From the NCBI RefSeq assembly GCF_000025185.1, contig NC_013720.1:2604001-2668000 (forward strand): a DNA stretch of 64,000 nt. Direction: 5' to 3'. The stretch is from Pirellula staleyi DSM 6068 (GTDB lineage: Bacteria > Planctomycetota > Planctomycetia > Pirellulales > Pirellulaceae). Below, piece by piece: positions 46,643-55,205 of the stretch (position 1 is the stretch's first letter; each line of letters starts with the position of its first letter). The notes under the pieces were generated by a model. The model saw only the letters and a program-made list of their open reading frames with translations, ran no database searches and had not been told where the DNA came from. The translations under genes and the position numbers were made by a program.

Positions 46643-47344
46643 ATGAACGATCGCGCCCGTGCGCTCCATGTTCTCAAAGATGCACGCGACATCTTGGCTC
46701 GCCGACTCACCGAGCGTGTCTTGGAAATGACCGAAGAGATCCTTGCGGATGCTCGCGGCGATTCCTACATGAACGATATCGAAAATGTCTACGAAGCGCT
46801 CGGCATGCGTCTGTCGCATGTCACGCAAATGATTAGCAATCTCCCACCCGATCTCGAGCCGACCACCACCAGCAAACACGCGTCGGCCGAGTCGATGCGC
46901 GACGATACCTTCACCCTCGCCACCGAAACCACCACCGGTGCCGATGCCATGGTGGCCGACACCACACCCGCGCTCGCTGGCCCCGTGTTCGTAGCGACTC
47001 CGGCGCTCCCTGCTCCGCATCAAGAGGAGTCGCCGCGCAGCCCCGCTTCGTTTCAGCGTTTCGCGACCCTCGTACAATCGGGCGATGTGGAAGAAGCTGG
47101 CATCACCCTCGCCGAGCTGTTCGAACTCCCCGAAGATCGCGGCATTGCCTGCGCTGAATATTTTGCCGGTCGGCTCCATAGCGAACCTGGCTTCGTGAAG
47201 AAAGCGATGCAGTTGCGGGCCGAACTACTCGCCGGAAGTCACAACGCGGTGATGGTGCTGCTCTACGAATGTTTTGGTCTCGTGGGGCTCGAATCGATCG
47301 GCGTCATGCAGGTCCTTCATCGCCGCTTGAGCTGGGGTAGTTAG
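46643..47344 (+). CDS. Hypothetical protein with low-complexity centre
   Basis: The 233 residues comprise an N-terminal helical region (MNDRARALHVLKDARDILARRLTERVLEMTEEILAD in form, residues 1-60), a Thr/Ala/Pro-rich linker (about 75-130) and a C-terminal helical domain (FAGRLHSEPGFVKKAMQL, residues 140-233). No family is recognised. The ATG at 46643 is favoured by GGAG six bases upstream; an earlier ATG lies 15 bases upstream in frame. The gene is followed after 137 bases by the small coiled-coil gene. Confidence 0.6.
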   Translation: MNDRARALHVLKDARDILARRLTERVLEMTEEILADARGDSYMNDIENVYEALGMRLSHVTQMISNLPPDLEPTTTSKHASAESMRDDTFTLATETTTGADAMVADTTPALAGPVFVATPALPAPHQEESPRSPASFQRFATLVQSGDVEEAGITLAELFELPEDRGIACAEYFAGRLHSEPGFVKKAMQLRAELLAGSHNAVMVLLYECFGLVGLESIGVMQVLHRRLSWGS

Positions 47345-47481
47345 CGCGCTCGAGCGCACGGCGCAGACCGAACTTCTTTCCGTTATACTTCGGCACCACG
47401 ACGGGCCACCGCCAGCATTGGCTCGGTGGCCAGTCTCTCTCCACCACGATGAGTTCGGACCCGCGAGGAGCATCCCCAGCG

Positions 47482-47649
47482 ATGGACGGCAAAGCGAAGA
47501 AACGCCTCGAAGTGATCAAGCAGAAGCTCCTGATGCTGCGCCAGCAACTGGCTGGCGCCAAGAAGCAAGAAGACGAGCCGGGCGAAGTCGCAGCGATCGA
47601 AAAAGAGATCGCCACCCTCGAAGCCGAAGCCAAAAAACTGCGGGAATAA
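47482..47649 (+). CDS. Small coiled-coil protein
   Basis: The 55-residue product is Lys/Glu/Leu-rich with clear heptad pattern, for example KKRLEVIKQKLLMLRQQL and AAIEKEIATLEAEAKKL. The ATG at 47482 has GAGGAG 11 bases before it; an earlier in-frame ATG at 47449 would add 11 residues. No family is recognised. Such small coiled-coil proteins recur in planctomycetes. A strong stem-loop follows, so it probably ends a transcript with the upstream unknown gene. Confidence 0.6.
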   Translation: MDGKAKKRLEVIKQKLLMLRQQLAGAKKQEDEPGEVAAIEKEIATLEAEAKKLRE

Positions 47650-47727
47650 TCTGCCCGCCCCCAACAGCACTCTCGATGCTTGCCTAGAGCATCTGCCTAT
47701 CCATCGATCTCACGCCTCATCAGGCGC

Positions 47728-47765
47728 GACTGTGCTGGGCTCGGCTTTCTGGCCGCAGCACAGTC
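47728..47765. terminator. Stem-loop between convergent genes
   Basis: GACTGTGCTG (47728-47737) and CAGCACAGTC (47756-47765) pair perfectly, and an inner CGGC/GCCG adds to the stem. It separates the small coiled-coil gene from the SdrD-B/FG-GAP gene. A T run is lacking. Confidence 0.5.
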
Positions 47766-47785
47766 GGTGGGTTTGGAGTCGATGG

Positions 47786-50700
47786 CTACTGGCTATCGCC
47801 GACGGGGGTGGTGCCGGGCTGATCGCGATAGACAGCCACCTCGTCGATGCCGTCGCCATTAAAGTCTCCAGCGACCGGCTTATCTCCCATCTCTCCTAGT
47901 TCAATCACGTCGTCGCCGTCGTCGATCTGACGGTTGCTGTTGGTGTCGAGATAGAACTTGCCCCCGCGGAAGACACCCAGGTCGTCGATGCCGTCGCCGT
48001 TGAAGTCGCCGACGACAGGACGATCACCCTTCTGGCCGAAGTGGGCTACTTTGTCCCCTTCCGACCAGCGGCCATCGCCATCCATATCGAGGTGCCATTT
48101 GCCGTCGCGGAACACACCGATCGACGCAATGCCGTCGCCGTTCCAGTCGCCGGTGATCGCCACATCGACACTGTTACCAAACTGGAACACGTGATCGATG
48201 AGATCGGCGCGCTCCTTGCCGCGAGCGGTCAAGCGGAGCAGACGTTCGCCGTCGGTCGCTTCGTCGTAATCGGGTGGCAAGTTCTTGGCGCGAGGCATCG
48301 CCTTCGGAGCGTTGTCGGGATCGGGCAAACCAGGCTCGTTTTCGATATGACGTTCGTCACCCGGCCACTCAGGACCAAAGATGCCGATGTCGTCTTTGCC
48401 GTCGCCATCCCAGTCCCCGGTGACCGGCTGATCGTTGGCGTCTCCCAGTTTGGCCCACAAGTCCCCTTCGTCCCACTTGCCGTTGCCGTTGAGATCGAGG
48501 AACCATTCTCCCTTGTAGAACACGCCGAGCTCAGAGCGGCCATCGCCGTTCCAGTCTCCGGCGACCGGCAGTGCGCCAGGAATGCCAAACGCAAAGTGAG
48601 GGGACTGGGCAGAGTCGTCTCCGGTGTGAATCGTCCAAATGCCGTCGCGCAGACGTTCGCTCTGCCAGTCGGTTTTGTCGACAAACAGCACCGAGCGGTA
48701 GACCACGTCGGCCATGCGTGTCGCGCGGCCGTTGGTGCGTGGCAAACCAGCGTCGATGATGCTCAAGTGCCACGTGAAGATGCCGCCACCACCGGTGATG
48801 ACATCTTGCGGCTTGATCAGAATCGGAGCCAGCGGCGGCGGAATCTCGAGCTGAACCGGTGGAATGAACTCGGGATCTTCCGGTGGAGGATCGAGCTCCT
48901 TCGGTGGATCAGGCGGAATGACGTAGGTCGTTATTTTCACTTCGCTGAAGTTGTTCAGCTGCGACTCTTGTCCAGCAGCCAGCGGAATTTGCAGAATCGC
49001 GTCGAAGCGGAAGCTGACACCTTGCGTGGCAAACCGCTGCACCAGCAGCGGGCTCACCAGCGTGTTGCGGTTCACAGCCAAGCCGCTTGTGGTTCCGGCC
49101 GTATCTTTGCTGTCGATATACCCTTCTGGCTGGGCCTGGAACACGCTGTAGTTGCCCGCCTTCAGCCCACGGAACTGATAAAAGCCGTTGGCATCGGTCC
49201 AGACACGAATCGCCCCCGGTGGATACATTCCTGGCAGAGCATCTTCAGCTGTCACTAGCTCGCCGGTCAGGGTGTGCCGAAGTTCCAGCAGCACGCCACC
49301 AATGCGGATGTCGTCGGGGGTCAGCAGACCGTCGCGATAGTCCTCGACGTTGTCGGGAACTTGTCCGTTGGGGGTCACGATCGGCGCGCCATCTTGGAAC
49401 ACATAGCCCGAGATCGCTGCCGGAGGAATTTCGCTGAAGTCGTAGTTGACTGCGACCACTCCGCTGCCGAGGTTGATTTGCGAAATCACGTCATCCTGCG
49501 AATCGTCGCCCCCTTCCGATCCGGCCTGTTCACAGCCGTCGAAATACGCGAGAGGCTGCGTTTCACGAATCGTGTAGGTGCCTGGGTTGAGTCCGGCAAA
49601 GATGTATTCGCCAAGCGCGTTGGTTTGCGTGGTTGCTACCAGATTGCCAGCACTGTCGTACAGCCGAATCGTCACACCGGCGAGCAACGCTTCCCCAGCA
49701 TCGTAGGTGCAGTTCGGGGTGGTATCGACCCAGACTTTACCGCTGACACTGGCGGGCAATTTTTCGCAGAAGTCGTAGCTCACACCATTTGCGCCTGGGC
49801 CAAGCACAATGTTGCTGATCGTGTCGTTGGCGCTCTTAGTGCCGTTGAGCACGCCCCCCACTTTCCCGATGTGGTCGCCGCCGTCGATCAAGCCCACCGG
49901 GGTTTGCTCGACGATGGTGTAGGTGCCGGGCGGGAGTTTGTCGAACTTGTAATTGCCGTTGGCATCGGTGACAGTCTGCGCGATCACAGTGCCGCTGGCA
50001 TCTTTCAGAAGGATCACCGCGCCGACGACTGGATTGTTTTCCCAACCTTCGTAGTAGCAGTCCCCATCTTTATTGGTCAGGTGGACGTTGCCGCTGATGC
50101 TGGCTGGCTCGAGTTCGCCGAAGTTGTACCGAATACCGGTGGCACCACCACCGAGGACGATCATCTCGAGGCTGTCGCCCGGATTGTTGACCGTGCCGAC
50201 CTGCACGCCGTTGACCGTACCAGGGGTGTCGAGACCATCGAAATAGCCGGTCGGCTGTGTCGGCTGAATGATGCGATAGGTGCCCGGGGCAAGTCCGGTC
50301 GCTTCGTAGAAACCATTAGCGTCGGTGACGAGCGTAATCACGCTTTGCGGCGAAATGGTGTTCACCGGAATGACTTGGATCTGCACCCCTGCGAGCGGTG
50401 TTTCGCCCGGATCGAACACCCCATCGTTGTCGGCATCGACGTAGACATAACCACTCACCGCAGCGGCGAGCGCTTCGGCAAAGTCGTACCGCACGCCATG
50501 CATGTCGCCGAGCGGAATGGTGATCTCGGTGAGGATATCTTTGTCGCCAGCGACGGTGCTACCGACCGTATTGCCGCCGACTTTACCGACGATCGAGCCG
50601 ACGCTGAAATAGCCCGTGGGCTGCGTTTCACGCACCTGGTAGGTGCCGGGTGTGAGCCCCAGGTTGGTGCCAAACTCGTAGTCGCCGAGGCTGTTGGTGG

Positions 50701-51619
50701 TGGTCGTAAACCCGGTGAAAACGTAGGAATTCCCCTGCTTTTTCCAGAGTCCGAGGGTCACCCCCGAAAGCCCTTGTTCACCGGCGTCTTGCGTCAGGTC
50801 GAGATCGTTATCGAGATAAACGCGGCCACCAATCGAGATCGGCAGCGGCTGTTGCTGCAGCGGCAGCATGGTGCCGGTCGAGCGGTCGCGTTTGCCGTCG
50901 AAGTTGTCAAACGGCAGGCCACTCGGGTTGCTGTCGGTGCGGAGCAGGGTCGTGCCGGCGAACAGCGGATCGTAGTTGTTGCGGAACTCGCTCGTGCCGG
51001 TCACTTCGTAGTAGTGCGGCGCTACGAACGTGGCGGTGAGCATCGAGCCTTGGAATTCGACACCCGAAGTGATCGGGTCGACACCTTCGTTGATGAGATC
51101 CTGGTTGGTGATCGAGGGGTCGTAGTCTTGCACTTCGTCGACATCGATCGAGAAGACGAGTTTCTCGCCAACGTCGAAGCCTTTGAAGTTCAGGATGAGC
51201 TTGGTGCCACCATCGGCGACGCTCCAGGTCACTTCCTGGATGCCACTGGACGAAACGATCTGCATGGGGAAGGCTTCGTCGGCTCCCCAGCCCCCTTTGA
51301 TGGTGTCGAAGAAGAGATCGCCGACGCTCCAGCCGGTGGGGCCGTGGTCGGTGTCGATGATCAGCTGCGTGAGCTGCGTGCCAGGTGCACCCCCTTCGAA
51401 TTTGATTTCGAAGGTGTCGCCGTGAAGATCGCTACCGCTATCTTCCTCGATGTAGACCATACCGACCTTCAGCGGATCGGCGTCCATCAGGCGGCGCGAC
51501 TCGACCTGTTCGAAGCGGCTTTGGCGACTCTTTTTCGCACGCTTGCGTTTGATCGGTGCAGGCGCGCTCGTGGTAACGGGGGACTTACGAAAAAAGTTCA
51601 GCAGGCTCCACAATCCCAC
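47786..51619 (-). CDS. Giant surface protein with SdrD-B and FG-GAP repeats
   Basis: The 1277-residue protein starts with a basic N-terminus and RFEQVESRRLMDADP, a LEPR-XLL-like motif. A ~220-residue beta-rich region leads into five SdrD-B/Cna-B-like domains with units such as GYVYVDADNDGVFDPGET and GTYRIIQPTQPTGY. The last third has FG-GAP-like repeats, GDWNGDGRSELGVF, GDWDGDGKDDIGIF and GDFNGDGIDDLGVF, with Asp/Asn-rich calcium-type loops (DLNGNGKWDEGD). FG-GAP repeats form integrin-like beta-propellers. A GTG start at 51619 is supported by a perfect GGAGGT Shine-Dalgarno site ten bases upstream. Its role is likely adhesion or cell-surface structure. Confidence 0.93.
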   Translation of the reverse strand: MGLWSLLNFFRKSPVTTSAPAPIKRKRAKKSRQSRFEQVESRRLMDADPLKVGMVYIEEDSGSDLHGDTFEIKFEGGAPGTQLTQLIIDTDHGPTGWSVGDLFFDTIKGGWGADEAFPMQIVSSSGIQEVTWSVADGGTKLILNFKGFDVGEKLVFSIDVDEVQDYDPSITNQDLINEGVDPITSGVEFQGSMLTATFVAPHYYEVTGTSEFRNNYDPLFAGTTLLRTDSNPSGLPFDNFDGKRDRSTGTMLPLQQQPLPISIGGRVYLDNDLDLTQDAGEQGLSGVTLGLWKKQGNSYVFTGFTTTTNSLGDYEFGTNLGLTPGTYQVRETQPTGYFSVGSIVGKVGGNTVGSTVAGDKDILTEITIPLGDMHGVRYDFAEALAAAVSGYVYVDADNDGVFDPGETPLAGVQIQVIPVNTISPQSVITLVTDANGFYEATGLAPGTYRIIQPTQPTGYFDGLDTPGTVNGVQVGTVNNPGDSLEMIVLGGGATGIRYNFGELEPASISGNVHLTNKDGDCYYEGWENNPVVGAVILLKDASGTVIAQTVTDANGNYKFDKLPPGTYTIVEQTPVGLIDGGDHIGKVGGVLNGTKSANDTISNIVLGPGANGVSYDFCEKLPASVSGKVWVDTTPNCTYDAGEALLAGVTIRLYDSAGNLVATTQTNALGEYIFAGLNPGTYTIRETQPLAYFDGCEQAGSEGGDDSQDDVISQINLGSGVVAVNYDFSEIPPAAISGYVFQDGAPIVTPNGQVPDNVEDYRDGLLTPDDIRIGGVLLELRHTLTGELVTAEDALPGMYPPGAIRVWTDANGFYQFRGLKAGNYSVFQAQPEGYIDSKDTAGTTSGLAVNRNTLVSPLLVQRFATQGVSFRFDAILQIPLAAGQESQLNNFSEVKITTYVIPPDPPKELDPPPEDPEFIPPVQLEIPPPLAPILIKPQDVITGGGGIFTWHLSIIDAGLPRTNGRATRMADVVYRSVLFVDKTDWQSERLRDGIWTIHTGDDSAQSPHFAFGIPGALPVAGDWNGDGRSELGVFYKGEWFLDLNGNGKWDEGDLWAKLGDANDQPVTGDWDGDGKDDIGIFGPEWPGDERHIENEPGLPDPDNAPKAMPRAKNLPPDYDEATDGERLLRLTARGKERADLIDHVFQFGNSVDVAITGDWNGDGIASIGVFRDGKWHLDMDGDGRWSEGDKVAHFGQKGDRPVVGDFNGDGIDDLGVFRGGKFYLDTNSNRQIDDGDDVIELGEMGDKPVAGDFNGDGIDEVAVYRDQPGTTPVGDSQ

Positions 51620-51734
51620 AAGGCACCTCCGTGCGCTATCGTGCTGGCGTTGATCGTCGCCGTCGTTCGCGTGTGAGGTACATCATGCACCTGACAGCGC
51701 GAGGACTGTTGTTGTACGGGTGGTTGGTTCTGGA

Positions 51735-52814
51735 CTATTTGCGTAGCGGCTCGATGACATCGGGTCGGCGGCCGAGCTGGCCCCCATTGCCGTCGCCACG
51801 CGCCACGTTGTCGGTGATGGTCCAGATGCGAATCGTTGTGTCGTAGCCCGCCGAGACGAGCGTGTTGCCGATGCAATCGAGGGCCGCCACGCTGCCGGTA
51901 TGTCCGGTCAAAATGCCGGTCTCGACCTGGGTTTCGACATCCCACAAGCGGATGAGGTTGTCGCTGCCAGCGGTGGCCAAATGCGTCGGGCTATAGAACG
52001 TGATGGCGAGCACTTTGGCGGGGCGACGGGGCAAAAGAAACGGAGCCGCGCCACCCAGTGGCGAAATGTGAACCAGGCGATCTTCGCCAGCCGACGCGAG
52101 GTACGCACCATCGGGCGAGAAGACCATCGCGCGGACCCGCTGACGATGCGCGGGCATGTCGCTTGGTGGAGCATCGCTCGACACGCTGCTGACACGCACC
52201 ACGCCGCTGCGACCGGCAATCGCCAAGTTTTGATCGTCGGGCGAAAAGGCGACCGAGCGATGGTCGTCGCAAGGTCCCGCGATTTCTTTCACCAACTTGC
52301 CGGTGGCGACGTCAAACAGGCGGATCGTTTGTTCGAAACCGGCAGCGGCGAGCAGCTTCCCATCGTGGCTAAAGCGAATTGAAGTGACAGCCTGAGGCAG
52401 CTTGGCAAATTCGGATTTGAACTCCCCTGTCTCGGCATTCCAGAGCAAGATTTGACGATCGTTGCCGGCGGAGGCAAGCAGGGTGCCGTCGGGCGAATAG
52501 TCGATGGTGCGGACCCAGTCGATATGTTTGTCGAGCCGCTGGATCATCTTTCCATCGGCGAGTCCCCACACACGGACAATGTGATCGTCGCCAGCGGTGG
52601 CGAGCATTTGTGTTTGGCGATGGAGTCGCACGGCGGTGACCACCGGCGCTTTTTTGTTGTTCCGTTCGTCGATTTCGGGGGGCAGCTGAATGGTCCGCGA
52701 GGGCCAGTTCACAGCAGCCACTTCGTTGGCGGAGAGGAGGGGGCGACCGGCGACAAAGGCTGCCGCCAAGGTTCCCGCGCCAACCAAAAACTCGCGACGG
52801 TTTGGATTGTTCAT
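51735..52814 (-). CDS. Tat-exported WD40-repeat protein
   Basis: The 359-residue protein has a twin-arginine signal, NRREFLVGAGTLAAAFVAG, at residues 5-23, so it is probably folded before export. Six or seven WD40-type blades follow with repeated Ser-Ala-Gly-Asn-Asp and Trp motifs, such as DGTLLASAGNDRQILLWN, DGAYLASAGEDRLVHISP and THLATAGSDNLIRLWD. WD40 propellers are binding scaffolds. A start at 52814 is chosen since the signal follows directly; the frame is open to 52901 upstream. It lies 115 bases downstream of the SdrD-B/FG-GAP gene start region on the same strand. Confidence 0.88.
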   Translation of the reverse strand: MNNPNRREFLVGAGTLAAAFVAGRPLLSANEVAAVNWPSRTIQLPPEIDERNNKKAPVVTAVRLHRQTQMLATAGDDHIVRVWGLADGKMIQRLDKHIDWVRTIDYSPDGTLLASAGNDRQILLWNAETGEFKSEFAKLPQAVTSIRFSHDGKLLAAAGFEQTIRLFDVATGKLVKEIAGPCDDHRSVAFSPDDQNLAIAGRSGVVRVSSVSSDAPPSDMPAHRQRVRAMVFSPDGAYLASAGEDRLVHISPLGGAAPFLLPRRPAKVLAITFYSPTHLATAGSDNLIRLWDVETQVETGILTGHTGSVAALDCIGNTLVSAGYDTTIRIWTITDNVARGDGNGGQLGRRPDVIEPLRK

Positions 52815-53147
52815 GCCAAGCACACCGAGCGGAGGAAAGGGAGCGAACGCTAGCACTGAGAAGCGATCGCACGTGTGCGCTAGGGACACACGCAACGTCA
52901 TGTATCGGCGGCAAGAGGTGGAGCCATACAGTCGAAAAAGAGTCTCTAAGGCGTGTTCATACGCCCTATCGCGTCACTGCTGGCAAGGAAATCGCAACGC
53001 ATCAATAGCGATGCGTTTAACGGATAACCGTCTGCAAAAGATGGGCAGACTAGAGAGAGTTTCTGCATCGCTGCGAGCGCGCTGCTGTCGGCTGCGCCTG
53101 ACTGGCAGCGCGAGGCTCGATGTAACGACCAAAAGTGCCGCAGCCTG
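52815..53147. other. Gap between the two WD40-like genes
   Basis: This 333-base stretch holds no supported gene. It contains the palindrome CGCACGTGTGCG at 52868-52879 and the hairpin described next. The Tat-WD40 promoter should be here. Confidence 0.45.
52996..53017 (-). terminator. Possible terminator hairpin
   Basis: AACGCATC (52996-53003) and GATGCGTT (53010-53017) pair perfectly around AATAGC. It is 130 bases after the stop of the minus-strand WD40-like gene. There is no long T run, so the role is uncertain. Confidence 0.4.
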
Positions 53148-54938
53148 TTATTCGATGACTGCTGGCAGTGCTATCAGGTCGTCGGACTTGGGAATGTAGT
53201 AGGGCAAGTCGAGCGAGGCGATGCGGTAGGCCAGGTTGTCGAGCATGCTCTTGCGGAGCGTGGCGTCGTTCACTTCTTCGGAGAAGCTGCGCGAACTGGT
53301 GACATGCATCACCTCGCGATAGAGAGGCTGATTCACCCCCGCCGCCAGAAACTCCACCACCACTTCACCTTCCGCTTCCACGGCGGTGCGGCCGGTGTTG
53401 ACGCCGAAGAAATCGAACCGCGATTGCCGCTCGAAAATCGGCAGACGATCGCCGGCTCGTTCCGCCAGCCGAATACGAAACGCAGTTTGCTGCCCCCCTT
53501 CGAGTTTCATCTTGAACTGGGCCAGCCGCCGGTTGATTGCCTCTTGCACCTTGGTTTGTGCTTCCCCCGCATCGCCACGGAGACCAGCGAACTCGACAAT
53601 CAGGCTGGTCGAGGTGTTGGGGGCGATGTAGGCATCGGAGTCGTTCTTCATGGCGGCGAGTGTGCGATAGAGCAGCTCCCACGGAATTCGGACCGTTTCG
53701 ACAGCGGATTCTCCCTTACCAAACTTGCCGATCCAGCGGTTTTCGTCGAGAGGCTGTAGCGCCAGATCGCTACCGATGCCGCGACGAACGCTCAGCAGCG
53801 TCAGTTTCGACTGCCGCTCGACCATGCAGCCGTTGATCAGCCAACCCATGTTGCCGGGAAGCCAGAGGATGGTTTCGCGAAGTCCGTGGCGGGGGACTGA
53901 TGTCAGGATTGCATCGGCGGTGATCTTTCCTTTTTCATCCCACACCAAGAGCCGCGGCTCGGGATAGGTGGTGAACCCGGCCAGCTCTTTGCCATCGGGA
54001 GAGAAGGCGAGGGTTTCGAGTCCACCGAACGTGAAGCGGTTGTTGAGCTTCGCCTGGATGTTGTTTTGGAGGGCGCTCAGCGGAACAGGTCGCTTGGAAG
54101 CGGCGGCGACAGCGGCGACCACCGGCGACTGCATGCTGGCAACAATCTTGCTGGTGGCGGTGTTGCAGACCACCACCCCTTCATCGCCAATGGCGGCAAA
54201 GTAGCGGCCGTCGGGAGAGAAGAAGAGCTTTCGGTCGTCCCATTTGTTTTGGTAGGGGAGGGGCAATTCCTTGGCGACTTTGCCCGCCTCGCAGTCCCAC
54301 ACTTCCGCCGCGAAGGAATCGCGCGTGGCGAGAATCAGGTACTTATCGCGCGAGAAGGTGAGGGTGGTGAGCGAACTGGCCGACGACGGGAGCGGAATGC
54401 GAACTGCCAGTTTGCCGGTGGCGGTGTTCCAGACCAGCAGCTTGTAGCCACCTGCTGAATACTCCGCTTCGGCGACAAAGTAGGTGCCGAGCTGGCTCAA
54501 AATGCGAGCCGACGAGCCATGCTGCTGATAGTCGTCGTCGAGCTGCGAAATCTCGTTGCCGGTCTCGACGTTGTAGACCCGCTTACCAACCACCGCCACC
54601 TTGCAGCCGACCTGGCCCAGTGTCACCACTTCGCCCGCAGGAACCTGAATGCGAATATCCCCCTCGCTGTTGGCAGTCACTTTGGGGGCGTTGTCGGGCT
54701 TGGTTTTGAACGGATCGAAGTCGGGGAGCTGCGGCGCTGCTGGCTGCTGCTGTCCCGGTGCTGTTGGGGCAGGCGTGGATTGGGCCGCCACGCTCGAGAC
54801 AAGTGCCACCAGCGCGACCAGTGCAAGCGATCGAGTTACAAGCGATCGAGTTACAAGCGATCGGAGCAGAGCGGCGGCGCAGCGCTCGGAAGCCTGGTTT
54901 CGAGCAAGCGAATCGACATGCGAGGATCGAAGGGACAT
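53148..54938 (-). CDS. Secreted WD40-like beta-propeller protein
   Basis: The 596-residue protein has an N-terminal signal peptide containing a tandem SLVTRSLVTRSLALVALVAL. A Pro/Gln-rich linker leads into a propeller-like region with recurring strand patterns such as LLVWNTATGKLAVRI, AAEVWDCEAGKVAKEL and VVVCNTATSKIVASM. The C-terminal ~200 residues have no familiar motif. The two SLVTR units are encoded by a 15-base tandem repeat that keeps the frame. It stands alone downstream of a gap. The function is unknown. Confidence 0.78.
   Translation of the reverse strand: MSLRSSHVDSLARNQASERCAAALLRSLVTRSLVTRSLALVALVALVSSVAAQSTPAPTAPGQQQPAAPQLPDFDPFKTKPDNAPKVTANSEGDIRIQVPAGEVVTLGQVGCKVAVVGKRVYNVETGNEISQLDDDYQQHGSSARILSQLGTYFVAEAEYSAGGYKLLVWNTATGKLAVRIPLPSSASSLTTLTFSRDKYLILATRDSFAAEVWDCEAGKVAKELPLPYQNKWDDRKLFFSPDGRYFAAIGDEGVVVCNTATSKIVASMQSPVVAAVAAASKRPVPLSALQNNIQAKLNNRFTFGGLETLAFSPDGKELAGFTTYPEPRLLVWDEKGKITADAILTSVPRHGLRETILWLPGNMGWLINGCMVERQSKLTLLSVRRGIGSDLALQPLDENRWIGKFGKGESAVETVRIPWELLYRTLAAMKNDSDAYIAPNTSTSLIVEFAGLRGDAGEAQTKVQEAINRRLAQFKMKLEGGQQTAFRIRLAERAGDRLPIFERQSRFDFFGVNTGRTAVEAEGEVVVEFLAAGVNQPLYREVMHVTSSRSFSEEVNDATLRKSMLDNLAYRIASLDLPYYIPKSDDLIALPAVIE
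54826..54863. repeat. 15-base tandem repeat in a signal-peptide coding region
   Basis: The unit AGCGATCGAGTTACA occurs twice exactly (54826-54840 and 54841-54855) plus eight bases of a third copy (54856-54863). It codes in frame for SLVTR on the minus strand. Slippage would add or remove five residues without a frameshift. Confidence 0.9.
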
Positions 54939-55205
54939 AAGCTGCGTACTCCCACTCTCTGGCCGCCGGATGGCTGATCACTGCGTATGCTCGGTTGTAA
55001 TCTCCCCCACCCAGGCGATGCAAACGAAGCTTCGAAAAATTGATCTTGCAACGATTGCAAATTCTTTGTTACGGTCCGCACCCCCTAGAAAAAGTGGACA
55101 TCCAGCGCTGTTGTGGCGCGCTCGAGCGCGGGAAATGCTCGACGGCGCTCACGCTGCGCCAGGAGCCTGCCCCATGGCAGCTCGGCCACATTTGGCTTTG
55201 GGAAA

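Noticed and set aside
49274-51676. Plus-strand open frame of 800 codons
   Set aside because: Antisense to the SdrD-B/FG-GAP protein; repeat structure is inherited from the real gene on the other strand.
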